DNA of 64,000 nucleotides from Flavobacteriaceae bacterium HL-DH10 (GCA_031826515.1 CP134536.1:1624001-1688000); one strand, 5' to 3'. Shown: positions 17,007 through 26,554, numbered from the stretch's first letter. The notes: a model not told the origin generated them from the letters alone. A program made the numbers and translations.

Positions 17007-19247
17007 TTAATCTTCAGGTTTTCCTATTAGATTAAAATCGAGATGTTTTTTAACTAAATCGGTGTTTTTAACTTTTACAATAACCTCATCACCTAATTGA
17101 TACATGGTTTTTGTGTTTCTGCCAACCATAGCATATAAATCTTGATCGAACGCATAATGATCGTCATTCATATCGCGAACACTTACCATACCTTCACATT
17201 TATTAGAAATAATTTCTACATAAATTCCCCAATCGGTTACACCAGAAATAACACCTACAAATGTTTCATCTTTATGGTCTTGCATAAATTTAATTTGCAT
17301 GTATTTAATAGAATCGCGTTCTGCTTTAGTAGCCAGATTTTCCATGTTACTAGAATGGTTACATTTTTCTTCATAAATATCCTCGTTAGCCGATTTTTCA
17401 CCATCTAAATACAATTGTAATAAACGGTGTGCCATCACATCGGGATACCTACGAATAGGCGATGTAAAATGACTATAATAATCGAAAGCCAAACCATAAT
17501 GTCCAATATTTTTGGTGGTGTATTCAGCTTTACTCATGGTTCTAATTGTTAAAGTATCAACTAGATTTTGTTCTTTTTTTCCGTTTACTTCTTTTAATAA
17601 ATTATTTAAAGAACTAGAAACACTTTTTCTATCTTTAAAATTTAATTTATAACCAAACTTAGAAACAATACCTTGTAAACTAGCTAATTTACTATCATCT
17701 GGCTCGTCATGAACTCTATATACAAAGGTTTTTTTAGGATCTTTTTTACCAACAAATTCCGATACTTTTCGGTTGGCTAATAACATAAATTCTTCAATTA
17801 ATTTATTAGCATCTTTACTGGTTTTAAAGAATACACCAACTGGATTTGCTTGTTCGTCTAAATCAAATTTTACTTCTACTTTATCAAACGAAATAGCACC
17901 ATCACGCATACGTTTATTACGCATTTTTTTAGCTAGTTCATCCATTTTTAAAATAGCCAAAGCAATATCTTTTGAAGTTTCGTAATCTTTTCCAGTTAAT
18001 GAAACTTCACTTGGAATGGTGGTATTTATTTTTCCTGTGTTTTTAAGTACTTCGTCTGCGCTCAGTGTGACATTATTCTCAATAACTGCTTGGGCTTCTT
18101 CGTAAGCAAAACGTGCATCACTATAAGTTACGGTTCTACCAAACCATTCATTTTTAATGTCACATTTATCATTCATTTGAAACACAGCAGAAAAGGTTAG
18201 TTTTTCTTCATGCGGACGTAATGAACACGCTTTATTAGATAATACTTCTGGTAGCATAGGTACCACACGGTCTACTAAATATATAGAGGTGGCACGTTCG
18301 TATGCTTCATCATCTAATACAGAGCCTTCTTGTAAATAATGTGATACATCGGCTATATGAATACCTATTTCATATAATCCGTTATCTAAAATTTTAAACG
18401 ATAAGGCATCATCAAAATCTTTAGCATCTTTAGGATCGATGGTAAAGGTTAAATCTTTACGCATATCGCGTCGCTTACTAATTTCTTCTTCTGTAATAGA
18501 GGTATCTATATTATTAGCAAATTCTTCTACTTCATGCGGAAACTCGTTTGGTAATCCATATTCAGCTAAAATAGCATGAATCTCTGTACTATGATCGCCT
18601 GGTTTACCTAAAACTTGCACCACTTTACCATAAGGTGAATCGGCATTTTCTGGCCAATCTTCAAGTTTTACAAGCACTTTATCGCCATCTTCAGCTTTAT
18701 TAATTTTATTAATAGGAACAAAAATGTCTTTATACATTTTATTACTATCGGCTACTACAAAAGCAAAATTCTTCTTTTCATGAATTTGAATAACACCAAC
18801 GTATTCGCTTTTTTCTCGATTTAAAACCTTTGTAATTTCGCCTTCTAATTTTCCTCTATGGCGTCGTTTATAAACATAAAATTCTACTTCATCGCCATTT
18901 AAGGCTTTATTTATATTGTTTGATGCAATAAATACATCATCTTCAAATTCATCGCAAATAACGTAACCGTTACCTTTTGCAGCTAAATCTAATTTTCCTG
19001 TATAATATTCGGTATTAACAATGGCTTTAAATTTACCACGTTCTACTTGTTCTATATCTTGTTTAGCAGCTAATTTTGCTAAGGTTTTTATAATTTGGTT
19101 TCTGCTACTAGCATCATTTACACCTAATTTAGCAGCAATTTGTTTGTAGTTGTAAGATTGATTTCTGTCTTTTTTTAAAATACTTAAAATTGTATTTGAT
19201 AGGTTGGAAATACCTTTGTTGGATTTCCCTTTTTTCTTTTTTGTCAT
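17007..19247 (-). CDS. rnr: Ribonuclease R
   Basis: The 746-residue protein has the RNase R order: an N-terminal winged-helix-like region (NTILSILKKDRNQSYNYKQIAAKLG), cold-shock/OB domains (GNGYVICDEFEDDVFIA), the RNB catalytic domain with TIDPKDAKDFDDALSF carrying the metal-binding Asp cluster, HYGLAFDYYSHFTSPIRRYPD near its end, and a C-terminal S1 domain (FVGVISGVTDWGIYVEI). It degrades structured RNA 3' to 5' in the cytoplasm. The start MTKKKKGKSNKG has a lysine-rich tail at the N-terminus, usual for the family. It is transcribed alone. Confidence 0.95.
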   Translation of the reverse strand: MTKKKKGKSNKGISNLSNTILSILKKDRNQSYNYKQIAAKLGVNDASSRNQIIKTLAKLAAKQDIEQVERGKFKAIVNTEYYTGKLDLAAKGNGYVICDEFEDDVFIASNNINKALNGDEVEFYVYKRRHRGKLEGEITKVLNREKSEYVGVIQIHEKKNFAFVVADSNKMYKDIFVPINKINKAEDGDKVLVKLEDWPENADSPYGKVVQVLGKPGDHSTEIHAILAEYGLPNEFPHEVEEFANNIDTSITEEEISKRRDMRKDLTFTIDPKDAKDFDDALSFKILDNGLYEIGIHIADVSHYLQEGSVLDDEAYERATSIYLVDRVVPMLPEVLSNKACSLRPHEEKLTFSAVFQMNDKCDIKNEWFGRTVTYSDARFAYEEAQAVIENNVTLSADEVLKNTGKINTTIPSEVSLTGKDYETSKDIALAILKMDELAKKMRNKRMRDGAISFDKVEVKFDLDEQANPVGVFFKTSKDANKLIEEFMLLANRKVSEFVGKKDPKKTFVYRVHDEPDDSKLASLQGIVSKFGYKLNFKDRKSVSSSLNNLLKEVNGKKEQNLVDTLTIRTMSKAEYTTKNIGHYGLAFDYYSHFTSPIRRYPDVMAHRLLQLYLDGEKSANEDIYEEKCNHSSNMENLATKAERDSIKYMQIKFMQDHKDETFVGVISGVTDWGIYVEIISNKCEGMVSVRDMNDDHYAFDQDLYAMVGRNTKTMYQLGDEVIVKVKNTDLVKKHLDFNLIGKPED

Positions 19248-20123
19248 TTAATTTTTGTAATCATATTCATTTCCTAAGATACAGGAAATTGTGTTATTAA
19301 ATAGCATTATTTTAGGAGAAGGTTTGCTATTTATTTTATACAAAGTTACAATTAAATTATTTAATCTTATTTTCTTAGTGTTAAATTGAAGTTATCAACT
19401 ATATATATTATATAATTCTTTTTCTTTTAAAATTTAAAAAATAAATGGTGGTTATTATAGTGTGTTAATATCTGGTATAACTTTTTTAAATTTTATTTTG
19501 ATTACAATAAATTTACATTCTGTTAATAGGTAATTAACAATAGAATTTATATTAATAGGTTCATTTTTAATGATTTTAATTTTTCTATAAACAGTTGTTA
19601 ACAACTAAAAAGTACTGTTAATTTTTAATAAATATTTATATTTTCATGTTTATATGTATCAAATTTTAGTCTCATAACATTGCTAAAAAAAGTGAGTTAA
19701 ATTTTAGGTTTTTTAGTTCAGGTTTTTGATTGGAAAATTAAATGGATATTCAATATTATTCTTTTAAAAAAGAATAAACAGTTATTAACAAGTAATGAGT
19801 GTTAAAACGATGAGTAATGAACATTGCTTTATTTTTTAATAAGAAATAAAATTAAAAACTTTATAAATAATGAAGTAACTTATTGATTATTAGTTATAAG
19901 TATTTTATAATAGTACTTATTAACATTTAAAATTAACTAAGCTAAATTTTTTGAGTTTCTGTTGAAATAGTAATTCTGAAGAAAATAAGAATTTAAAATA
20001 AAGTATTTTAAAGATAGAACTAAATAATGATTGATTAAAAGGTATTGTTAATTTGTAACTTATTAAGTTATAATAAATAGAGTTTCATTAACTTTGAACT
20101 TTAAACTATATATTACTTTTATT
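19248..20123. other. Long AT-rich divergent intergenic region
   Basis: This 876-nt stretch between the divergent rnr and rpiB genes has no credible gene. It contains a perfect 14-bp palindrome AGTTGTTAACAACT at 19593-19606, a second palindrome around TTCTTTTAAAAAAGAA near 19757-19772, and repeated GTTAATA/GTTATTAACA words. It must hold the promoters of both flanking genes. I could not pick a reliable TTG/TAnnTTTG pair. Confidence 0.5.
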
Positions 20124-20558
20124 ATGATAATTTCAATAGGAAATGACCACGCAGGAACCGATTATAAATTTGCCATCATGAAGCATTTAGAAGCAAAAGG
20201 TTATACTGTTAATAACTATGGTACCGATACAAATGATAGTGTAGATTATGCCGATTTTGTACACCCTGTTGCTGAAGATGTTGAAACTAATAAAGCCGAT
20301 TTTGGTATTTTAGTTTGTGGTAGTGCAAATGGAGTTGCTATGACAGCTAATAAACACCAAAAAATACGTGCTGGTTTGTGTTGGAATAAAGAAATTGTAC
20401 ATCTTATTCGCAGTCATAATAATGCTAATATTTTATGCATTCCTGCTAGATTTACTGCTATTCCACAAGCTTTAGAAATGGTTGATGTATTTTTAAATAC
20501 AGAATTTGAAGGCGGACGCCACCAAAACAGAATAGATAAAATACCTTTATCTTGTTAA
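20124..20558 (+). CDS. rpiB: Ribose-5-phosphate isomerase B
   Basis: I start at ATG 20124, giving MIISIGNDHAGTDYKF, the normal N-terminus of the family; an upstream ATG at 20094 would add ten unrelated residues. Conserved features are NDHAG, the catalytic Cys in ILVCGSANG followed by VAMTANK, and IRAGLCWN near the middle. It interconverts ribose-5-phosphate and ribulose-5-phosphate in the pentose phosphate pathway. Its TAA is followed directly by the ATG of the CDF transporter, so the two are translated from one message. Confidence 0.93.
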   Translation: MIISIGNDHAGTDYKFAIMKHLEAKGYTVNNYGTDTNDSVDYADFVHPVAEDVETNKADFGILVCGSANGVAMTANKHQKIRAGLCWNKEIVHLIRSHNNANILCIPARFTAIPQALEMVDVFLNTEFEGGRHQNRIDKIPLSC

Positions 20559-21476
20559 ATGGCACACAACCATTCTCATAATCATTCGCATACACATCCA
20601 GATTTAAAAGGACGCAATCTTTTAATATCTATATTTTTAAATATTCTTATTACAGTTTCACAGGTAATAGGTGGTCTTATTTCTGGTAGTTTAGCGCTTT
20701 TAAGTGATGCGCTTCATAATTTTAGTGATGTACTTTCATTAGTAGTTAGCTATTTAGCCAATAAATTATCTAAAAAACAAGCTTCATTACACAGAACTTT
20801 TGGATATAAACGCGCTGAAATATTAGCAGCGTTTATTAATGCATCTACACTAATTATAGTTGCTATTTTATTAATTATTGAAGCTATTAAACGTTTTCAA
20901 GACCCAGAAGAAATAAAATCTAATTTAGTTATTTGGATGTCTCTTTTAGGAATTATTGCTAATGGTATTAGTGTCCTTTTACTTAAAAAAGATTCTGAAG
21001 CTAATATGAATATGCGAAGTGCTTATTTACATTTACTTACCGATATGATGGCAAGTGTGGCAGTACTTATAGGTGGTTTATTAATGAAGTTTTATCAGAT
21101 TTATTGGATAGATAGTGCTTTAACTTTAGCGATAGCTATTTATTTAATTTGGATGGGTTTCGATTTATTAAAAACATCTACCAAAGTACTCATGTTATTT
21201 ACTCCAGATCATATTCCTATAAAGCAAATAGTTGAAGAAATAAATGCTTTTGATGTTGTTAAAAACTTTCATCATGTTCATGTATGGCAGTTAAATGAAG
21301 ATGAAGTGCATCTAGAAGCACATATCGATTTTAATGAAGATATTACATTATCAGAATTTGATAGCGTTTTGCACGAAATAGAAGATTTAGTGTTTGATAA
21401 ATACCATATAAATCATGTAAATATTCAACCAGAATATAGAAAACCTGATGCTAAGGACGTGATTGTACAAGACTAG
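20559..21476 (+). CDS. CDF family cation efflux transporter
   Basis: The 305-residue protein has a His-rich N-terminus (MAHNHSHNHSHTH), six transmembrane segments and the two metal-site helices of cation diffusion facilitators (LALLSDALHNFSDV in TM2 with its Asp/His ligands, and LHLLTDMMASVAV in TM5). The C-terminal cytoplasmic domain has HHVHVWQLNEDEVHLEAHI. This matches the ZitB/CzcD branch, proton-driven Zn2+ (or Co2+, Cd2+) export across the inner membrane. It abuts rpiB with no gap and precedes the acetyltransferase by 52 nt. Confidence 0.92.
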   Translation: MAHNHSHNHSHTHPDLKGRNLLISIFLNILITVSQVIGGLISGSLALLSDALHNFSDVLSLVVSYLANKLSKKQASLHRTFGYKRAEILAAFINASTLIIVAILLIIEAIKRFQDPEEIKSNLVIWMSLLGIIANGISVLLLKKDSEANMNMRSAYLHLLTDMMASVAVLIGGLLMKFYQIYWIDSALTLAIAIYLIWMGFDLLKTSTKVLMLFTPDHIPIKQIVEEINAFDVVKNFHHVHVWQLNEDEVHLEAHIDFNEDITLSEFDSVLHEIEDLVFDKYHINHVNIQPEYRKPDAKDVIVQD

Positions 21477-21528
21477 ATTATTTTTTTATTTACGTGAAAA
21501 CGGAAATTTTTTTTGAGTAAATATAAAT

Positions 21529-21972
21529 ATGCTAAAAATAGAAGTAAAAACCTTTTCAGAACTTACTAAACTAGAATTATACAATTTACTACAATTACGC
21601 AGTGAAGTATTTGTTGTTGAGCAAGATTGTGTGTATCAAGATATTGATGGAAAAGATATAAAAGCAATACATGTTTTAGGTTTTAAAAATGAAAAAATTA
21701 TTGCGTATACCAGAATTTTTAAACCAGGAGATTATTTTGAATATGCTAGTATTGGTAGGGTAGTAGTAGCAAAAAATGACCGTGCTTTTAAATATGGTTA
21801 TGATATTATGAAAGCTTCAGTTCAAGCTATTGAAAACCATTTTAAAGTGAAAAAAATTAAAATTTCAGCGCAAGCATATTTAAAATCATTTTATAATAAT
21901 TGTGGGTTTAAAGAAATAGGAGAGGAGTATCTTGAAGATGATATTCCACATATAGCCATGATAAAAGCGTAA
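21529..21972 (+). CDS. elaA: ElaA-type GNAT acetyltransferase
   Basis: The 147-residue protein matches the ElaA branch of GNAT enzymes: LYNLLQLRSEVFVVEQDCVYQDIDGKD near the N-terminus, IAYTRIF, ASIGRVVVAKNDR preceding the acetyl-CoA loop, and FYNNCGFKEIGEEYLEDDIPHIAM at the end. The acceptor is unknown for this family. It is probably the last gene of the rpiB unit. Its stop codon abuts the stop of the convergent LRR gene with no room for a terminator. Confidence 0.88.
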   Translation: MLKIEVKTFSELTKLELYNLLQLRSEVFVVEQDCVYQDIDGKDIKAIHVLGFKNEKIIAYTRIFKPGDYFEYASIGRVVVAKNDRAFKYGYDIMKASVQAIENHFKVKKIKISAQAYLKSFYNNCGFKEIGEEYLEDDIPHIAMIKA

Positions 21973-23385
21973 TTATCTTTTTAAAGTAAAGTAACCTTTT
22001 ACAGTCTTGCCTGTATTTAATACAATAATATACCAATAACTATCACTTGTTAATAAGGCTCCATTATAAGTTCCATCCCAACCAGAAGCATTAGGAAGTA
22101 AAAATTTTAATAGCTTACCATGTCTATTATAAATGGTAATATTATTAATGCTGTTATGGTTATCAATGACTTTCCATAAATCATGACTTCCATCATTGTT
22201 AGGCGTAAAATATTTAGGAATGTAATAATCGCCATTATTAATTAATACATTAAAGTTTGATTCATTATTATGGCAAACCGTTTCATTATAAATGTAAATG
22301 GTTTGAGAGGTTGAAATTATATCTCCAGAATTAAGTGGTGTACCATGACCTCCAGGTGCTGTAAAATAATTTCCGTTGGTAAGTATTGGTAAAGCATAAC
22401 TAGGTCCAATATAATCGTCTAAAACATCCACTAAAACAAAATTATTACAAGCATTAGGTGCGTTAACATAATTAGAAAAAGAAACAGGTTGCCAATAATT
22501 ATGATCTTCATTTACTTTATCAACAACAACACAGTTTAAATCTGGATTTAAATTAAAATTCATTAAAACCACATTATTATTATTTCCGTTATTAACATTT
22601 AAATCACATAATTGATTATTACTACAGTTTAAACTTGTTAACGATTCATTTTTGGTAAGATCTAATACTGTTAATTGATTACTAAAACAAATAAGAGTAT
22701 TTAATCGACTATTATTGCTAACATCTAATAGACTTAATAAGTTTTGCTCACAAGATAAAGTAGATAGGTTTGTATTTAAGCTAACATCTAAATTTGATAA
22801 CAAGTTATTACCACATTGAAATGTACTTAGCACATTATTATTACTAATATCAATTGATGTTAGTTGATTGTTTTCACAAACCAAATCAACTAAAGCTATA
22901 TTCTTTGAAATATCTAAACTTGTTAAATTGTTGTTTTCACAACGTAAAGCTCTTAAATTAGTATTTTGAGAGGTATTTAATGTTGATAATTGATTGTTAA
23001 AACCCCATAAAACTTCTAAGTTAGTATGTATAGTAATATCTAAATTAGATATTTGATTATTGCTAAAAAATAGCTGAGTTAATTGTGTGTTTTGAGAAAT
23101 ATTTAATGTTGATAATTGATTATTAGAACAATTAAGTATAGATAAGGATGTAAAATCTTCAATACCTGTAAGGTCGGAAATATTATATCCTGTAACATCT
23201 AAATTTACATTAGCATTAATATTTGATGTTAAAACCAATCCATCTATGGGTGCAACATCTAATCCTTTATCTATTAAAGCTTGTTCAAAATTAGGGTCAG
23301 GAATAGTAGTAGTTTGTGCAGCACCAACAAAGCATATTAATGATAAAATAATTAAAAATTTTATCTTTTTAATTGCCACCAACAT
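21973..23385 (-). CDS. Secreted leucine-rich-repeat protein with type B T9SS sorting domain
   Basis: The 470-residue protein has a signal peptide (FLIILSLICFVGAAQ). From about residue 80 to 275 it holds short LRRs with a 21-residue period of the form L-x-x-L-x-C/F-x-x-N-x-L-x-x-L-D-V/I-S (for example LVCENNQLTSIDISNN, LSCEQNLLSLLDVSNN). The end is a type B sorting domain: YIPKYFTPNNDGSHDLWKV, ITIYNRHGKLL, GWDGTYNG, YWYIIVLN, KGYFTLKR. Such proteins are exported through the type IX system and attached to or released from the cell surface. The gene overlaps the OmpA-family gene by 17 nt and so is translated with it. Confidence 0.88.
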   Translation of the reverse strand: MLVAIKKIKFLIILSLICFVGAAQTTTIPDPNFEQALIDKGLDVAPIDGLVLTSNINANVNLDVTGYNISDLTGIEDFTSLSILNCSNNQLSTLNISQNTQLTQLFFSNNQISNLDITIHTNLEVLWGFNNQLSTLNTSQNTNLRALRCENNNLTSLDISKNIALVDLVCENNQLTSIDISNNNVLSTFQCGNNLLSNLDVSLNTNLSTLSCEQNLLSLLDVSNNSRLNTLICFSNQLTVLDLTKNESLTSLNCSNNQLCDLNVNNGNNNNVVLMNFNLNPDLNCVVVDKVNEDHNYWQPVSFSNYVNAPNACNNFVLVDVLDDYIGPSYALPILTNGNYFTAPGGHGTPLNSGDIISTSQTIYIYNETVCHNNESNFNVLINNGDYYIPKYFTPNNDGSHDLWKVIDNHNSINNITIYNRHGKLLKFLLPNASGWDGTYNGALLTSDSYWYIIVLNTGKTVKGYFTLKR

Positions 23386-24214
23386 AGGTAATTAAAATTT
23401 CAACACGTCTATCAAATTTAGGATCGCCACCAAGTGGAAATTTTCTTCGCATTCCTAAATGGCGCATACGTTTTTTATCAACGCCTTTTTTAGCAAAATA
23501 ATCGTAAACATATTTTGCTCTGGTTTCAGAAAGGTTTCTTTGTTTTGTTCTTCTATCAACAGCATCTCTACTATTTTGCGTACAACACACATGCCCTTGA
23601 ATAGTAAAATAAATATCTTTTCTTTCAGCAAGTACTTCAGCAATTTCGTTTAATATTTTTTTAGACTCTGGTGTTACTGTACTGTAACCTGTTTTAAATA
23701 ATATATTTTTAAAAATTATTTTATCGCCTTTAGAACTTTCTTTTATTAAGTCTACAACATTTTTTTCTTTAACCTTAGGTTCTTTCTCTTCTACTTTTGG
23801 TTTAGGTGTTTTAGCTTTTACAATTATTTCAACTTTTCTGTTTAAACCTCTTATTTTTAAAAGATTTTTTTCGTTGACTATTTTTAATAAAACCTCTCCT
23901 TTTCCGTCAACATTAGTTATTAAGTTTTCACTAATTTCATTATTAGAAAAAATAGTTTTTATAGCATCTGCACGTTGTTGAGATAGTTTTAAATTATAAG
24001 TATCTGCACCAATATCATCACAAAACCCATATATAGAAATAAATTCTATATCAACATTATTTAGGGTAGAAATAAAAAGAAGTAAGCGATTTTCTTCGGT
24101 AGATGGAACTATATATTTATCGGTATCAAAATAAACTTCATGAGTTAATTTATTTTGAGAAAAACCAAATATGCCATAGCATGTAATTAATATTAAAACA
24201 AATAGTTTATTCAT
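23369..24214 (-). CDS. Protein with two tandem OmpA-like domains
   Basis: The 281-residue protein has a signal peptide (FVLILITCYGIFGFSQ) and two OmpA-family peptidoglycan-binding-like domains. The first (about 25-135) has VYFDTDKYIVPSTEENRLL and LKLSQQRADAIKTIF. After a Lys/Pro/Glu linker (KTPKPKVEEKEPKVKEKN) the second (about 165-280) has ILFKTGYSTVTPESKKIL, IQGHVCC, NLSETRAKYVYDYF and RRVEILI. It is probably a periplasmic or outer-membrane cell-wall-anchored partner for the secreted LRR protein encoded by the overlapping next gene. Confidence 0.82.
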   Translation of the reverse strand: MNKLFVLILITCYGIFGFSQNKLTHEVYFDTDKYIVPSTEENRLLLFISTLNNVDIEFISIYGFCDDIGADTYNLKLSQQRADAIKTIFSNNEISENLITNVDGKGEVLLKIVNEKNLLKIRGLNRKVEIIVKAKTPKPKVEEKEPKVKEKNVVDLIKESSKGDKIIFKNILFKTGYSTVTPESKKILNEIAEVLAERKDIYFTIQGHVCCTQNSRDAVDRRTKQRNLSETRAKYVYDYFAKKGVDKKRMRHLGMRRKFPLGGDPKFDRRVEILITYVGGN

Positions 24215-24233
24215 AGTAGGAATATAGAATAAT

Positions 24234-24393
24234 GAACTCGTTTAAATTTTTCACAATTGGCTAAAAATCATCCTTTTGCAATCACTTTTTGTCTTTCCTT
24301 CCTTCCGTAGCTCTGCTATGAAACTCAAAAAAGCCTTCAACCGAGCACAAAATGACTAATTCTCGCTTCAATCAAAATAGTTTAAACGAGTTC
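24234..24393. repeat. MITE-like 160-nt element with 13-bp terminal inverted repeats
   Basis: GAACTCGTTTAAA (24234-24246) and TTTAAACGAGTTC (24381-24393) are perfect inverted repeats. The interior is a long imperfect palindrome with a central CCGTAGCTCTGCTATG hairpin. No coding sequence and no clear target duplication is visible. It fills most of the gap between the OmpA and S41 protease genes. Confidence 0.55.
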
Positions 24394-24442
24394 AAGGATA
24401 TAAATATACTATTTTAATTTTCGATAAATAAACTTACTTGGT

Positions 24443-26077
24443 TTATCTTAAATAATCCATATAAGCAGTAATACTACCTAGTATTTCGGTAGCCTTTTTT
24501 ATTTTAGAATCATGAATTTTATAGTACTCATATAAACCCTCTCTATAAGTATAACGTTTTACAATTTCTTCAGTTAATAATTCTAATAAATAATTTTTAT
24601 TTTCATCTATTACACTAGATTTAGAGATATTTAAATTAGAAATTAGTGTATTGAAATCTTTTTCAATATTATCATTTAATTCTTCTTTTTGAGAAGCTTC
24701 AAAGGCTTTATAAAGCGCTTTTTCTGTTTCAGTTTCAAAAGAAAAGTTATTTGTTTTTAGGTAGTTTTTAAAATCTTTAAAATCAGTATCTGTTAATTTT
24801 AAAGTATTTACATCGCTTATATTATGCTTGTAATAATAATTAGTGGCATAATTAAAAACAAGATCGTTGTTTACTATGGCGTTGGTAATAGCAGAATTTT
24901 TTGAAGCATTAAAAATAACATCTGGAAATACGCCACCACCATCAAACACTCTACGTCCATTTTTGGTTTTAAATTCATTATAATTTTCTTGTGTAACACG
25001 AACAGCTTCTCCTTTTTCGTTTCTATGCCAATAATCTAGAGCTTGAATACAACGTCCTGAAGGTGTATAATATCTAGAAATAGTAATTTTAATTTGTGTT
25101 CCATAAGTAAGTTTTTTTGGGCGTTGTACTAAACCTTTTCCAAAACTTCTAGACCCTACAATAACGGCACGATCTAAATCTTGTAAAGAACCAGAAACAA
25201 TTTCACTAGCTGAAGCACTACCACTATCTATTAAAACTACTAATGGTATTTCGGTATCTATAGGGTCGTTTTGTGTGTAATAGGTTTTATTGTATTTTTT
25301 TACTTTAGATTTTGTGGTTACTATCAATTGACCTTTGGGTACAAATAAGTTTACAATTTTAATAGCCTCGTTTAGTAAACCACCTGGATTACCACGTAAA
25401 TCTAGAATAATACGTTCGGCTCCTTGGGCTTTTAAATCGCGTAAAGCATAATTAGTTTCGGCTGCTGCTTTATCGTTAAATCTGCTTAACACAATATAGC
25501 CCGTTTTATTGTTAACCATAGAAAAGTGTGGTACTGCACTAATTTCAATTTCAGCTCTTTTTATAGTCGCTGTTTGTATTTTTCCTTGGCGTTTAAAAGT
25601 AACTTCAACCGAAGAATCTGGAGCACCTTTTAATAAATCGCCAGCATGATCTTTATAAGTTTCAATTTGTATATTTCCCACTTTAATAATTTCGTCGCCT
25701 GCTTTTAAACCAGCTTTATCTGCAGGATAATTTTTATATGGTTCTACAATAATGAGTTTGTCTTTTAATGTTTTTACTTTAGCTCCAATACCTGTATAAT
25801 CTCCTGTATTATTAATTCTAGAAGCTTCTACATCTTGCTCGTTATAAAAATTTGTGTAAGGATCTAAATCTGCCAGCATGCTTTTTATAGCCGTATCCAT
25901 TAAATCACCAGGGTTGGTTTCATCAACATAATTCATGTTAATTTCCTTAAACAAGGTTGTGAAGATTTCTATTTGTTTTGCTATTTCAAAAAAATCGTTT
26001 TTAAAAGCCGTTCCTGTTAAGAATATAATGCAAGCTAATGCAGGAATTATAATTTTCTTTTTGAATACGTTTTTCAT
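24443..26077 (-). CDS. S41 family C-terminal processing peptidase
   Basis: The 544-residue protein has an N-terminal signal/anchor (IIIPALACIIFLTGTAF), a CtpA N-terminal helical region (TTLFKEINMNYVDETNPGDL), a PDZ domain (GIGAKVKTLKDKLIIVEPYKNYPADKAGL) and the S41 core. The catalytic Ser lies in IDSGSASASEIV and the Lys in GSRSFGKGLVQ. The C-terminal 150 residues are a helical extension usual in Bacteroidota members. It cleaves C-terminal tails of periplasmic proteins. The upstream inverted-repeat element (26108-26165) is shared with the S8 protease gene at 44846. Confidence 0.92.
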   Translation of the reverse strand: MKNVFKKKIIIPALACIIFLTGTAFKNDFFEIAKQIEIFTTLFKEINMNYVDETNPGDLMDTAIKSMLADLDPYTNFYNEQDVEASRINNTGDYTGIGAKVKTLKDKLIIVEPYKNYPADKAGLKAGDEIIKVGNIQIETYKDHAGDLLKGAPDSSVEVTFKRQGKIQTATIKRAEIEISAVPHFSMVNNKTGYIVLSRFNDKAAAETNYALRDLKAQGAERIILDLRGNPGGLLNEAIKIVNLFVPKGQLIVTTKSKVKKYNKTYYTQNDPIDTEIPLVVLIDSGSASASEIVSGSLQDLDRAVIVGSRSFGKGLVQRPKKLTYGTQIKITISRYYTPSGRCIQALDYWHRNEKGEAVRVTQENYNEFKTKNGRRVFDGGGVFPDVIFNASKNSAITNAIVNNDLVFNYATNYYYKHNISDVNTLKLTDTDFKDFKNYLKTNNFSFETETEKALYKAFEASQKEELNDNIEKDFNTLISNLNISKSSVIDENKNYLLELLTEEIVKRYTYREGLYEYYKIHDSKIKKATEILGSITAYMDYLR

Positions 26078-26107
26078 GTGCTTATAATTATTGTTTTATC
26101 GGTCTCT

Positions 26108-26165
26108 TGTAACATTCATTTAATCATTTCTTATGGTATCGAAAATTTAGCTATGAATGTTTCAT
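26108..26165 (-). promoter_or_regulatory. Inverted-repeat element upstream of S41 protease, copy 1
   Basis: AACATTCAT (26111-26119) and ATGAATGTT (26153-26161) are perfect inverted arms. The minus strand reads ATGAAACATTCATAGCTAAATTTT...GAATGTTACA, 30 nt before the protease start. A closely matching element stands 32 nt before the S8 protease gene (44879-44937). TGAAAC with CGATA 17 nt later could be an ECF-type promoter in this copy, but the second copy lacks the CGATA. Confidence 0.45.
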
Positions 26166-26170
26166 TAGAG

Positions 26171-26554
26171 TTATTTTATTTTTTCAGAAACTTTGTCTTG
26201 AAATTTTTCAAATAAAAGTTTCATTCTGTTTTCAACTTGGGTTAAAGTGGGTTTGTCTTTGCCAATGTACAAAATCATAAACGCATGCTGTGTTGTAAAA
26301 TTGTTAAAATAAGTCCCTTTATTTAAGCGGTAAGATTCTCTTAGCAAACGTTTTATGCGGTTTCTATCTACAGCGGTTTTAAAATTTCGCTTACTTACAG
26401 AAACCCCAGTTTTTGCAATAAGATCTTCATCAAAAGTAGTAGGCATATAAACTAAACGCAATGGATATGCAGAAACCGATCGACCTTCTGTAAATAATAG
26501 ATCAATGAGTTTTTTGCTTTTAAGTTTTTCTTTTTTATTGAATGTGAATTTCAA
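26171..26554 (-). CDS. rnpA: Ribonuclease P protein component
   Basis: The 127-residue basic protein has the RnpA features: an N-terminal FNKKEKLKSKKLIDLLF, the RNR helix TGVSVSKRNFKTAVDRNRIKRLLRESYRLNK, and a C-terminal FMILYIGKDKPTLTQVENRM. It binds RNase P RNA and helps 5' maturation of tRNA. rpmH, its usual neighbour in many bacteria, is not present upstream. It is followed by the S41 peptidase gene, and the 5' element of that gene begins five nt after the rnpA stop. Confidence 0.93.
   Translation of the reverse strand: MKFTFNKKEKLKSKKLIDLLFTEGRSVSAYPLRLVYMPTTFDEDLIAKTGVSVSKRNFKTAVDRNRIKRLLRESYRLNKGTYFNNFTTQHAFMILYIGKDKPTLTQVENRMKLLFEKFQDKVSEKIK

Noticed and set aside
19248-20123. Possible replication origin
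   Set aside because: No clusters of TTATCCACA-type DnaA boxes, no dnaA or other marker genes nearby, and no consistent strand switch of genes around it.
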